Source of the DNA: Geobacteraceae bacterium
GTDB taxonomy: Bacteria; Desulfobacterota; Desulfuromonadia; Geobacterales; DSM-12255
NCBI GenBank assembly: GCA_013377075.1
Contig: JACABD010000007.1
Location: forward strand, 53,893-94,143
Length of the DNA stretch: 40,251 nucleotides
Reading direction: 5' to 3'
The notes beneath the pieces are model-generated. The model was given only the letters and a program-made list of their open reading frames with translations, was not told the DNA's origin and searched no databases. The position numbers were made by a program, and so were the translations under genes. Positions 23,366 to 31,207 of this stretch are shown piece by piece. Position 1 is the stretch's first letter. Every line of letters begins with the position of its first letter.

Positions 23366-26248
23366 ATGCGATTTTCAGCTTTATTGCTTATTCTGGGATT
23401 GATGTTTGGCTGCAGCAAAGCCAATGAAAATGCTCCGATACTGAACCCGGTTACCGGCAAACACCCTGCAGGCTGGGCTGTTGCCAATACCGGTGGACTC
23501 CATCCGGCAGCTTATCTGAAAGGGCCAAGTTCCTGCCTGGAATGCCACGGCAAGAACATGGATGGCGGCATCAGCAGTGTCAGCTGCTTCAGTGCCTCGC
23601 GAAGCGGAATTACCTGCCACCCGGGGGGGCCTTCAGGACACCCGCAGGGGTGGTCGGCACCTAACTCCCATGGCGCGGCAGCAAAGGCTGCCTATGCAGG
23701 CAGATTCGGATTTCTTCACTGTTCCAACTGCCATGGAGTTGACTACAATGGTGGTGTGGTCAATAAGTCATGCTTCAGCAATTCGGGCTGTCATGTAAAA
23801 TCGCCCCACCCTTCTCCGTGGCAACCTAGTTTAAGCATTTTTACCCACACAAATACTGATGCCAGCAACGCGGCAGCCTGCATAGTCTGCCATGCAAGCG
23901 GTAACAACTTCCCTCACCTGGGTAACTCTACCCCGCCAGCAACAACACCTCCAGCCGGGACTCCAGCGGGATGTTTCAACAATACTCTCTGCCACGGCGT
24001 AATGGGGCATAATGTTGGCTGGTCAGCTCCTAATGTGCATGGGGCTTCTGCTAAAGGTATCGCCAGCGGTGACACCGGTTTTAAATCCTGCACCCAGTGT
24101 CATGGTACAAATTATGGCACCATTCTTTATACTGCCGACATTCCACCCATACCTAAGACTTGCCTTGATCCTGCTGCCTGCCACTCCGTTGCAGCACCAC
24201 ATCCACCAAAACCATGGAGAACCACTGGCGGGGTAACCCATATCAACACCGACACCAGCAACGCCGACCAGTGCGCTATTTGCCACACTGGTGGGCAGAA
24301 TTCGGGATTAAAACCAATCACTGGAGCTCAGGCCGGACTTACAGGATGTTACAACAATACTCTCTGTCACGGCCAGATTGGCCACCCTGCAGGATGGAGT
24401 GCCCCTACAGCACATGGCGCTACAGCTAAAAAAGCCCCTTCTCAAACAACCGGCTTCTCCTCGTGCCAGCTCTGTCACGGTGCAGCATTTGTCAACGGAA
24501 GCGCTACTACCTGCTTCAAGGGGATCGGCTGCCACGGTTTCGGCATAGCATCACCACATCCGCAAAAGCCGTGGTTCTCCCGTACAGGCGGGGTCACCCA
24601 TTCAGATACTGACCCGGGGAATGTCGACGTATGTGCCATCTGTCATACAGCCGGTGCCAACTCGACAATCAAACCACCTTTCCCTCAAACCAACACCCTG
24701 GCTGGCTGCTATAACAACACCCTCTGCCACTTCCATCAGATCCCATTTGCTCCGCCACCATTAGGTACAATGCCGATATCACTACATAGCGGAGAGGCAA
24801 AAAAAGACCTGAGCATCTGCCAGGCATGCCATGGAAAACCTGGAACCACAGCTTTTGACGGAGTCCTCCTTGCAGATGGTACACGCACAATTGCCTGCTC
24901 ATCCTGTCACACATATGCCAAAGCTCACCCAACAGACTGGCAGGGATCTGGCACATACTCACACAGGGATGCGGGCAACAAATCTGTTGCCTGCGCAATC
25001 TGCCACGGATTAAGCTTGGGAGCGGCATCTCCTCTCCCGGCTGCGCCCAGCTGTTTCAGCGCTTCCTTTACCAACCCACTTGGACAGGCCAGAACCTGTC
25101 ATGCCAACGGACCTGGAAACGCTGCCCATACTGTCCCTTATGTCAATCACAATTCGGCTGCCAGCGCAAACATAACCTACTGCCTCGGTTGTCACAGTGT
25201 CACAGGTTCAGGCTCTAATCCCAATGCTCCTGCCTGCACGAGCTGTCACATTTCAAGTCCACAGGCAAGTCCGAGCAATTGCGTCTCATGTCACGCAATG
25301 CCTCCTAGTGGCCCCACATATCCCAATATCAACAAATCGCACACGGCACATAGTTCCCTTAACGTCACGGCCATTTGTGCAGAGTGCCATTCCGGACTCG
25401 GAGCGGGCACATATAATCATTACTCAAGATCGCAACTTCGCACGACATCAGTCCAACCAAACCCTGTAAAATTCGGCACATTGGCAAAAACCGGCGGAGT
25501 TGCCCCGACATTCACCCTCTCAACCGGTGTATGCGCTAATACATACTGCCATGGCGCAACGCTGTTAGGCGGCAGCAATCCGAATCCTGTATGGGGGGAC
25601 GCAACCTATCTGACTGGATGCGGAGTCTGCCATGGTTTCCCACCGTCAACTCCTGAGCACACAGGCTCGAATGTCACGTCCGCTACTCCTTGCATGGGTT
25701 GCCACCCGCATGTCAACGCAACAAATACCGGATTTACCGACCCTACCAAACATATCAACGGAGTGATTGATGCGAGTGGAACCGGGCATGCATTCCCATA
25801 CTCCGGAGCCCTTCACCAGGCAAACGGCGCTACCTTGGCCAACTGTAGCGGCTGTCATGACACAACAACTACCGGCGGTACTTACCCTGTTGCAGCAGGA
25901 GTCCGTCCGCTCTGCTCGGGCTGTCACCTTAACATGACCGGTTTTACAGGCTGTTGGGACTGCCACGGAGCAAGTGCAACTAACGCAAGACCAAATGGCT
26001 CTTCTTTTCCGAATCGGGTTGGCTATCACAATGTGGGCGACCATGCAGCATCCAAATTCACATGTACAACCTGTCACCCCATAACTTCAGGAAGCATTAA
26101 TCATGGGTGGTCTAACAGGATAAAATCAACCAGAGCACAGGTTAACGCTAGCCTGAGATTTGTTCCGGCCAATGGCAACATTCAAAGCAGCTGTAATCCA
26201 TCAGCTGGAGGGATGACCGGCTGTCACGGTTCTGCAAACGGCTGGTAA
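23366..26248 (+). CDS. Large multiheme lipoprotein cytochrome c (20 CXXCH plus 10 CXnCH)
   Basis: 960 residues. The signal peptide ends LMFGC (C16), a probable lipoprotein site. Twenty canonical CXXCH motifs start at C57, 119, 172, 242, 303, 367, 423, 485, 511, 543, 606, 624, 639, 671, 752, 776, 827, 850, 863 and 900. Ten further CXnCH sites exist: CX5CH at 136, 203, 266, 328, 383 and 448, CX4CH at 723, CX9CH at 74 and 943, CX14CH at 563. Residues 95-217, 218-342 and 343-466 are tandem units starting GWSAP, each with CXXCH, CX5CH, CXXCH, CX5CH in that order. Residues 723-756 match the Geobacter CX4CH...CXXCH domain pattern (TIGR01904 as I recall it). AGGAGG lies five bases before ATG 23366 and overlaps the previous gene's end. 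Likely the outward-facing electron outlet of the conduit. Confidence 0.93.
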   Translation: MRFSALLLILGLMFGCSKANENAPILNPVTGKHPAGWAVANTGGLHPAAYLKGPSSCLECHGKNMDGGISSVSCFSASRSGITCHPGGPSGHPQGWSAPNSHGAAAKAAYAGRFGFLHCSNCHGVDYNGGVVNKSCFSNSGCHVKSPHPSPWQPSLSIFTHTNTDASNAAACIVCHASGNNFPHLGNSTPPATTPPAGTPAGCFNNTLCHGVMGHNVGWSAPNVHGASAKGIASGDTGFKSCTQCHGTNYGTILYTADIPPIPKTCLDPAACHSVAAPHPPKPWRTTGGVTHINTDTSNADQCAICHTGGQNSGLKPITGAQAGLTGCYNNTLCHGQIGHPAGWSAPTAHGATAKKAPSQTTGFSSCQLCHGAAFVNGSATTCFKGIGCHGFGIASPHPQKPWFSRTGGVTHSDTDPGNVDVCAICHTAGANSTIKPPFPQTNTLAGCYNNTLCHFHQIPFAPPPLGTMPISLHSGEAKKDLSICQACHGKPGTTAFDGVLLADGTRTIACSSCHTYAKAHPTDWQGSGTYSHRDAGNKSVACAICHGLSLGAASPLPAAPSCFSASFTNPLGQARTCHANGPGNAAHTVPYVNHNSAASANITYCLGCHSVTGSGSNPNAPACTSCHISSPQASPSNCVSCHAMPPSGPTYPNINKSHTAHSSLNVTAICAECHSGLGAGTYNHYSRSQLRTTSVQPNPVKFGTLAKTGGVAPTFTLSTGVCANTYCHGATLLGGSNPNPVWGDATYLTGCGVCHGFPPSTPEHTGSNVTSATPCMGCHPHVNATNTGFTDPTKHINGVIDASGTGHAFPYSGALHQANGATLANCSGCHDTTTTGGTYPVAAGVRPLCSGCHLNMTGFTGCWDCHGASATNARPNGSSFPNRVGYHNVGDHAASKFTCTTCHPITSGSINHGWSNRIKSTRAQVNASLRFVPANGNIQSSCNPSAGGMTGCHGSANGW

Positions 26249-26277
26249 TAACCTCATCATCTTTGTTTAGTGCACAT

Positions 26278-26313
26278 CGGGAGTTCGGTATAATTATTTT
26301 GACCGAACTCCCG
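26278..26313 (+). repeat. Perfect 12-bp inverted repeat after the cytochrome operon
   Basis: CGGGAGTTCGGT (26278-26289) and ACCGAACTCCCG (26302-26313) form a perfect stem with a 12-base AT-rich loop. No T-run follows, so it may protect the message 3' end rather than terminate. It stands 29 bases after the cytochrome stop and just before a true terminator. Confidence 0.75.
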
Positions 26314-26346
26314 AATACATGAAGGTCGCAAAATAATGAAGAAACA

Positions 26347-26382
26347 AAAAGAGGGGGACGCCATTTGCGCCCCCCTCTTTTA
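26347..26382. terminator. Bidirectional rho-independent terminator
   Basis: AAAAGAGGGGG (26347-26357) pairs with CCCCCTCTTTT (26371-26381). A-tract and T-tract flank both sides, so it can end the cytochrome transcript on the plus strand and the zinc-ribbon transcript on the minus strand. Confidence 0.9.
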
Positions 26383-26404
26383 ACATCTTATATTACTGCT
26401 TGAA

Positions 26405-26560
26405 TCAGTCTCTAAGTGAATTCAGATTCCGCACTCTGTTAGCTATGATTGTGGAGTCTAAAAGCTCTCCGCAGCATGTGCATTTCCAGGCATCAAAAGA
26501 GCGGACGAAATCATAATACTTCTCAGCGTACATTCTTCCTTTACACTTTGGACAATTCAT
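26405..26560 (-). CDS. 51-residue zinc-ribbon protein
   Basis: A short gene reads MNCPKCKGRMYAEKYYDF and continues VRSFDAWKCTCCGELLDS before ending NSLRD. C3/C6 and C27/C30 (with an extra C29) form a two-knuckle zinc ribbon. GGGAGGGGG, seven bases before ATG 26560, is a strong Shine-Dalgarno, and a bidirectional terminator follows the stop by 23 bases. Both support a real gene despite its size. Small proteins of this type occur in Geobacter relatives as hypothetical proteins in my memory; function unknown. It is convergent with the cytochrome operon. Confidence 0.78.
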   Translation of the reverse strand: MNCPKCKGRMYAEKYYDFVRSFDAWKCTCCGELLDSTIIANRVRNLNSLRD

Positions 26561-26817
26561 ATATACCCCCTCCCGGCTGAATTTTTTATAATTTCATAAG
26601 TGAGGATATCTAGTACATCAAACATGCCAATGTGTACCAAAAAAAGATGCATATATTAATCTACACTAACATTTATTTTTTATTCTTTACAATCAGCAGG
26701 TTACAGGCAGCACCAAGAGCATTCAATGTCATGGAAATTCTTAGAAAACAGCATTTATGTAATTTCAGATATCAACTGTAGAAAATTACGTCATTAATTT
26801 GGCGCCAGATTTAAACC
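26561..26817. other. AT-rich non-coding stretch upstream of the zinc-ribbon gene
   Basis: No convincing gene. It must contain the minus-strand promoter of the zinc-ribbon gene, but I cannot pick a reliable -35/-10 pair. A 44-codon frame from 26648 has no Shine-Dalgarno. Confidence 0.5.
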
Positions 26818-26952
26818 AGAGGGGAGTAATACTCTCTTATTAACGAAATAGGCAACTTAGTTGCGTGAAATTTAGGCCGGGAAGGTTAACCGGCAGCAAA
26901 GACATCGCCAAACAAATGACATCATATGGAATATGGTGTCATTTGTTTGGCG
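26818..26952. ncRNA. Candidate structured RNA or regulatory DNA: four consecutive hairpins
   Basis: Four dyads follow one another in otherwise unassigned DNA: GAGTAATACTC (26824-26834), GCAAC-TTA-GTTGC (26852-26864), GCCGG-N9-CCGGC (26876-26894), and a 47-base near-perfect hairpin (26906-26952). The last has 22-base arms, a three-base GGA loop and only one wobble pair. Arms start CGCCAAACAAATGACA and end TGTCATTTGTTTGGCG. No T-run follows on either strand, so it is not a normal terminator. It matches no riboswitch class that I can name. Strand and expression unknown. Confidence 0.35.
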
Positions 26953-27000
26953 CATAAAACAAATCAGATGAGGCTAACAGGAATATTCAGTGCAAATCAT

Positions 27001-27034
27001 AAAAAACGCACCCTGCGTTACCACAGGGTGCGTT
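27001..27034 (-). terminator. Rho-independent terminator of cimA
   Basis: AACGCACCCTG (27005-27015) and CAGGGTGCGTT (27024-27034) form a perfect 11-bp stem with an 8-base loop; on the minus strand it is followed by TTTT. It lies 27 bases after the cimA stop. Confidence 0.92.
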
Positions 27035-27061
27035 ATAGCTTGCTTAATTATACTGTATAAA

Positions 27062-28636
27062 TCAGGCAGCTTCTTCGTTTTTATGCAACTTGAATTCTAT
27101 ACTATCAATCAGGGCCTGGTAAGATGCTTCAATTATGTTTTCAGAAACCCCTACGGTCCCCCAACGGCTCTCTTTGTCACCTGACTCTATAAGAACACGA
27201 ATGGCAGATGCAGTCCCCTGGCCGGCAGGAAGCACGCGTACTTTATAGTCAAGGAGCTTCACCTCTTTCAGTTTCGGATAGAACTTCTCAAGGGCCTTGC
27301 GAAGGGCATTGTCTAGAGCATTTACCGGGCCGTTACCCTCAGCAGCCGTATGCTCGACCTTGCCACCAACCCTGACCATCACAGTAGCCTCTGAGATCGG
27401 CTGATTATCCTCGTGGCGCTTCTCGTCTATAACCCTGAAGGCCGTAACAGTGAAGAACTTCTTATGTGTGCCCAGCGCCCGTTTCATCATCAGTTCAAAT
27501 GTGGCCTCTGCCCCTTCAAACTGATACCCCTTATTCTCCATTTCCTTGATATTATCGAGGATGTCCAGAGTTACAGGATCCTTGCTGTCAAGATTGATAT
27601 TAAACTCTTCTGCCTTGGCAAGGATATTGGCTCTACCGGAAAGATCCGATATCAGAACCCTGGTCGAGTTTCCGACTATTTCAGGGCGGATATGCTCATA
27701 GGTTTCCGGATGCCTCTGAATGGCGCTGACATGAACACCACCTTTGTGGGCAAAGGCTGCATTGCCGACATAGGCCTGATGCTTTGGAGGGGCAAAATTA
27801 GCCAGTTCATAGACATAACGGGAAAGATCACGAAGCTTTTTCAGCTGCTCATCACTTATGCAATCATGGTTCATTTTCAACTTCAGAGCAGGGATAATGG
27901 AGCAGAGGTTGGCATTTCCGCATCTTTCACCAAAACCATTGATAGTCCCCTGAACATGAACAATCCCGTGTTTAACAGCAATCAGCGAGTTTGCAACTGC
28001 GCACTCGCTGTCATTATGAGTATGAATTCCAAGAGGTGTTTTAATCTGTTTTTTAACATCATCGATTATCTCGGCAATCAAGAATGGCAGATTGCCACCA
28101 TTGGTATCACATAGAGTTATACAGTCTACACCGGCAGCTTCAGCAGCCAGAAGTGTCTTTATCGCATACTCAGGATTGGCTCTGTAGCCATCAAAAAAAT
28201 GCTCTGCATCATAAACAACTTCTGGAGCACGGGCTTTGAGATATGCAAGCGAATCGTGGATCAGATCAAGATTTTCTTCTAGAGATATTCGCAGAGCCTC
28301 CCTTACATGAAAGTCCCATGTTTTACCAAAAATCGTGATGCAGTCAGGCTCTGCCTGAACAAGCAATTTTATGTTCTGATCCTTGTCGGGTGTTATCTTT
28401 GCCCTGCGGGTTGAACCGAATGCGGCAATCTTTGTCTGCTTGAGCTTCTCCTTCTTAATCTCCTTGAAAAAAGCTACGTCCTTGGGGTTACTCCCAGGCC
28501 ATCCACCCTCTACATAATGAATACCCGCCTCGTCAAGACGGTGCGTAATCCGGATTTTGTCCTCAAGTAGGAATGAAATATCTTCAGACTGCGTACCGTC
28601 ACGCAGCGTAGTATCATAAAGCTTTACCAGACTCAT
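27062..28636 (-). CDS. cimA: (R)-citramalate synthase
   Basis: 524 residues. It condenses pyruvate and acetyl-CoA to citramalate, the entry to isoleucine synthesis that bypasses threonine; this route is established for Geobacter. The DRE-TIM metallolyase barrel shows [33 protein letters not shown] (metal-binding HxH), [15 protein letters not shown] and a C-terminal LeuA allosteric domain ([26 protein letters not shown], partly quoted as [19 protein letters not shown]). Length fits CimA of the long type and AAFGSTRRA supports CimA over 2-isopropylmalate synthase. Start ATG 28636 ([10 protein letters not shown]) has AGGAAGG six bases upstream; an in-frame ATG 33 bases earlier lacks one. It follows lysC on the same strand but has its own upstream region after the lysC terminator. 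Confidence 0.94.
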   Translation of the reverse strand: MSLVKLYDTTLRDGTQSEDISFLLEDKIRITHRLDEAGIHYVEGGWPGSNPKDVAFFKEIKKEKLKQTKIAAFGSTRRAKITPDKDQNIKLLVQAEPDCITIFGKTWDFHVREALRISLEENLDLIHDSLAYLKARAPEVVYDAEHFFDGYRANPEYAIKTLLAAEAAGVDCITLCDTNGGNLPFLIAEIIDDVKKQIKTPLGIHTHNDSECAVANSLIAVKHGIVHVQGTINGFGERCGNANLCSIIPALKLKMNHDCISDEQLKKLRDLSRYVYELANFAPPKHQAYVGNAAFAHKGGVHVSAIQRHPETYEHIRPEIVGNSTRVLISDLSGRANILAKAEEFNINLDSKDPVTLDILDNIKEMENKGYQFEGAEATFELMMKRALGTHKKFFTVTAFRVIDEKRHEDNQPISEATVMVRVGGKVEHTAAEGNGPVNALDNALRKALEKFYPKLKEVKLLDYKVRVLPAGQGTASAIRVLIESGDKESRWGTVGVSENIIEASYQALIDSIEFKLHKNEEAA

Positions 28637-28804
28637 ATTTTCACCTTCCTGCGATAAGAGTATATTCAATAGAGTTGATATTTCTATAACGATTTTAGAA
28701 ACTTTTCAACATCGAAATCAATAATCAAACAGCTTTATCCGTAAATAACATCGTAAGTTTAGCAGCAGTAAATTATAACCATAAAATCTTATCCAGACTT
28801 AACG

Positions 28805-28839
28805 AAAAAAAAGGCGTGCCCCTTAAAAAGAAGCACGCC
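28805..28839 (-). terminator. Rho-independent terminator of lysC
   Basis: GGCGTGC (28813-28819) and GCACGCC (28833-28839) form the stem; on the minus strand it is followed by an eight-base T-run (28805-28812 as A on plus). It ends transcription 24 bases after lysC, so cimA needs its own promoter in 28637-28804. None stands out beyond a TTATAATT stretch. Confidence 0.9.
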
Positions 28840-28862
28840 CTAAAAAAATTTAAACAGTACCG

Positions 28863-30080
28863 CTATTTTCCCGACATCCCGAAAGCATCATGGAGCACCC
28901 TGACAGCAAGCTCCGTGTATTTTGAATCAACAATTACAGAAACCTTGATCTCTGATGTAGATATCATCATGATATTAATCCCCTCTGCAGCAAGGGTCTG
29001 GAACATCTTCGTAGCGACTCCGGCATGGCTGCGCATACCAACTCCGACCACTGAGATTTTGCTGATATTTTCGTCAGAAAAAACTTCTTTAGCGTCAACA
29101 CCCTTAGCAGAATCTGCGGTGATCTGAAGAGCCTTCTTGAAATCAGCCTTGGTAACCGTGAAGGTAAAGTCAGTAAAGCCTTCCATACTGACATTCTGAA
29201 CAATCATATCCACTGAAATATTTGCATCTGAAAGCGGTGTCAACAGCTTTGCCGCGATACCTGGCTTGTCAGGCACATGCATGACTGAAATTTTTGCTTC
29301 ATTTTTGTCATATGCGATCCCAGAAACGAGAACTGCTTCCATCTCCTTATCCTCCTTGGTGACAATTGTCCCTTGATTATCATTAAAGCTAGAGCGGACA
29401 TGAATATCCACATTGTACTTCTTGGCAAACTCCACCGAGCGAATCTGCAAAACTTTTGCGCCGAGGCTTGCAAGCTCAAGCATCTCATCATAAGAAACTT
29501 TTTCAACCTTGCGTGCATCAGTGCAAATATTAGGGTCTGTTGTATATACCCCGTCAACATCGGTGTATATTTCGCAGACATCAGCCTTGAGAGCCGCTGC
29601 CATGGCAACTGCAGAGGTGTCGGAACCACCACGGCCAAGAGTAGTAACATTCCCCTGACGGTCAATCCCCTGGAAACCGGCGACAATAACAATGGTGCCG
29701 GCCTTAAGATCAGCCCTTACATTGGTATCTGGGATCTCCTCAATCCGAGCCTTGCTGCTGACGCTGTCGGTAATGATAGGCACCTGCCAGCCGTGATAAG
29801 ACTTGGCCTTGTAGCCCATACCGATTAATGTCATGGAAAGAAGAGCAATGGAAACCTGCTCGCCCGCTGCGACCAGAACATCATATTCACGCAGGTCTGG
29901 AAACTCACAGGTATCATTACCTAGGGCAACAAGCTTGTTCGTCTCGCCAGACATGGCAGAGACGACAACAACCATCTCGTTTCCCTGATCAAAGCCCCGT
30001 GCAACTCTCTGTGCAACGTTTTTAATCCGCTCAACGGTCCCCATTGAGGTGCCGCCATACTTTTGAACTACCAGAGCCAT
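28863..30080 (-). CDS. lysC: Aspartate kinase
   Basis: 405 residues. It phosphorylates aspartate, the first step to lysine, threonine, methionine and diaminopimelate. The kinase domain shows the N-terminal [21 protein letters not shown], and [18 protein letters not shown]. Two ACT regulatory domains follow (about 260-400), typical of feedback-inhibited monofunctional aspartokinase. GGGAGGG eight bases upstream of ATG 30080 is a good Shine-Dalgarno. The gene is separated by 104 bases from tsaE and ends at a clear terminator. The lysC-cimA neighbourhood is conserved in Geobacter from memory and ties aspartate-family and branched-chain synthesis together. Confidence 0.95.
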   Translation of the reverse strand: MALVVQKYGGTSMGTVERIKNVAQRVARGFDQGNEMVVVVSAMSGETNKLVALGNDTCEFPDLREYDVLVAAGEQVSIALLSMTLIGMGYKAKSYHGWQVPIITDSVSSKARIEEIPDTNVRADLKAGTIVIVAGFQGIDRQGNVTTLGRGGSDTSAVAMAAALKADVCEIYTDVDGVYTTDPNICTDARKVEKVSYDEMLELASLGAKVLQIRSVEFAKKYNVDIHVRSSFNDNQGTIVTKEDKEMEAVLVSGIAYDKNEAKISVMHVPDKPGIAAKLLTPLSDANISVDMIVQNVSMEGFTDFTFTVTKADFKKALQITADSAKGVDAKEVFSDENISKISVVGVGMRSHAGVATKMFQTLAAEGINIMMISTSEIKVSVIVDSKYTELAVRVLHDAFGMSGK

Positions 30081-30184
30081 CAGTCTGACCCTCCCTGAAA
30101 GTTAGATACTATTTTAGTCGCCATCACAAATAACGATAGCAGGTTATCTTGGAATGAATTTTTTATCAAGAATGGATCAAATGG

Positions 30185-30676
30185 TCAAAAGAATTTTACA
30201 TTTTTAATATTTTTAGTTGTTTCAGTTACCAGCAGAATCAACTTTTCCATCCGTGCGCAAGTTGCAACCAGTTCGATCTGCCTACTGTTTTCGGAAATAT
30301 AGGTCAGGAAAATATCGAGGCGCTCCCCAGGAAGCTCTTCTTTGAGTCGTTCAGCCCACTCAACAAGACATACACCGTCACCGGAGAAATATTCGTGAAA
30401 TCCAAGAGTTACAACATCATCATCTCCGGCAAGTCTGTACAAATCAAAATGATACAGCGGGATTTCACCATGATAGATATTGAGAAGTGTATAAGTCGGA
30501 CTTGTTACAGGGATTGAATGATCGACGCCAAGTCCCTTTGCTATCCCGCTGGAAAATTTAGTCTTGCCTGCACCAAGTTCCCCGTGAAGGGAAACAAAAT
30601 CCCCTGCAACAATAAATCTGGCAAGCGCCACAGCAAAGGCCTCCGTAGCATCAGGTGAACTGGAAACTATTTTCAT
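30185..30676 (-). CDS. tsaE: tRNA threonylcarbamoyladenosine biosynthesis ATPase TsaE
   Basis: 163 residues. TsaE works with TsaB and TsaD to place t6A on tRNAs that read ANN codons. Walker A is GELGAGKT (32-39); family segments SPTYTLLNIYHGE, LYHFDLYRL and CLVEWAERL follow. The C terminus is slightly longer than E. coli TsaE (153). It starts three bases after the CBS-gene stop, so the two are cotranscribed with acpS and nnr. Confidence 0.93.
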   Translation of the reverse strand: MKIVSSSPDATEAFAVALARFIVAGDFVSLHGELGAGKTKFSSGIAKGLGVDHSIPVTSPTYTLLNIYHGEIPLYHFDLYRLAGDDDVVTLGFHEYFSGDGVCLVEWAERLKEELPGERLDIFLTYISENSRQIELVATCARMEKLILLVTETTKNIKNVKFF

Positions 30677-30679
30677 GAA

Positions 30680-31129
30680 CTAACCAGCCATAGACCTTAT
30701 CAGATCGATTCTGGAGACAATTCCGACAAGTTTTTTCCCCTCGACCACCGGCAGGGCATTGATTTTTTTACGGCTGAGAATATCAGCAACATCTGCTACC
30801 GATGATTCAGGGTTTACCGTCACAACATCAGTGGAAAAGATCTCACCGACAGACTGACCGGTCATTTTCTTCAACTCTTTTTCGAATTTCTTGTCACTCT
30901 CAAGATAGATAACCCAATCAAAGATCGAGATAACAGTCGGGATATGCAGGTTTTTATCCTGCTCTATCAGATCGGTCTCGGTGACAATACCAATCAGTTC
31001 TCCATCTGACCCCAGCACCGGCAAAGAGCTCAAGTGCCGCGCTGCAAAGATCTTCGCAAGCTCCATAATTGTCGTCTCTTTTGTTACGGTCACAACATCA
31101 GTCGTCATTATATCTTTAACTTTGAGCAT
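30680..31129 (-). CDS. Two-CBS-domain protein
   Basis: 149 residues made almost entirely of two CBS domains (about 1-60 and 85-148): VKDIMTTDVVTVTKETTIMEL, LPVLGSDGELIGIVTETDLI, STDVVTVNPESSVADVADIL and LPVVEGKKLVGIVSRIDLI. CBS pairs bind adenine nucleotides and sense energy or ligand state. No attached enzyme domain exists, so it may act on a partner protein. ATG 31129 is preceded by GGAGG (ACCTCC on plus). Confidence 0.9.
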   Translation of the reverse strand: MLKVKDIMTTDVVTVTKETTIMELAKIFAARHLSSLPVLGSDGELIGIVTETDLIEQDKNLHIPTVISIFDWVIYLESDKKFEKELKKMTGQSVGEIFSTDVVTVNPESSVADVADILSRKKINALPVVEGKKLVGIVSRIDLIRSMAG

Positions 31130-31152
31130 AAAACCTCCGGTTATTTTTACTG

Positions 31153-31207
31153 GTTAAGTAGTTGAGTAGTTAGGTGTTCACAACTTAACAACTCAACCAC
31201 TCAACTG
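31153..31207. repeat. Stem-loop built from 8-bp units, copy A
   Basis: The left arm is three 8-bp units (GTTAAGTA, GTTGAGTA, GTTAGGTG, 31153-31176). The right arm is three complementary units (CTTAACAA, CTCAACCA, CTCAACTG, 31184-31207). The last unit contains the nnr stop codon. The right arm matches copy B (36418-36441) at 22 of 24 positions. It lies between nnr and the CBS gene inside an operon. Confidence 0.8.

Noticed and set aside
26648-26782. 44-codon plus-strand reading frame in the AT-rich gap after the zinc-ribbon gene
   Set aside because: No Shine-Dalgarno, no recognisable composition or motif and the region is dominated by A/T; chance frame most likely.
26850-26900. A cyclic-dinucleotide (GEMM-type) riboswitch
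   Set aside because: GGCAAC...GTTGCG and GCCGG...CCGGC look suggestive, but the conserved GACGCAAAGCC core is absent and no gene follows on the same strand.
26906-26952. Reading the 47-base hairpin as a terminator
   Set aside because: Neither strand has a T-run after the stem, and the adjoining genes have their own clear terminators.
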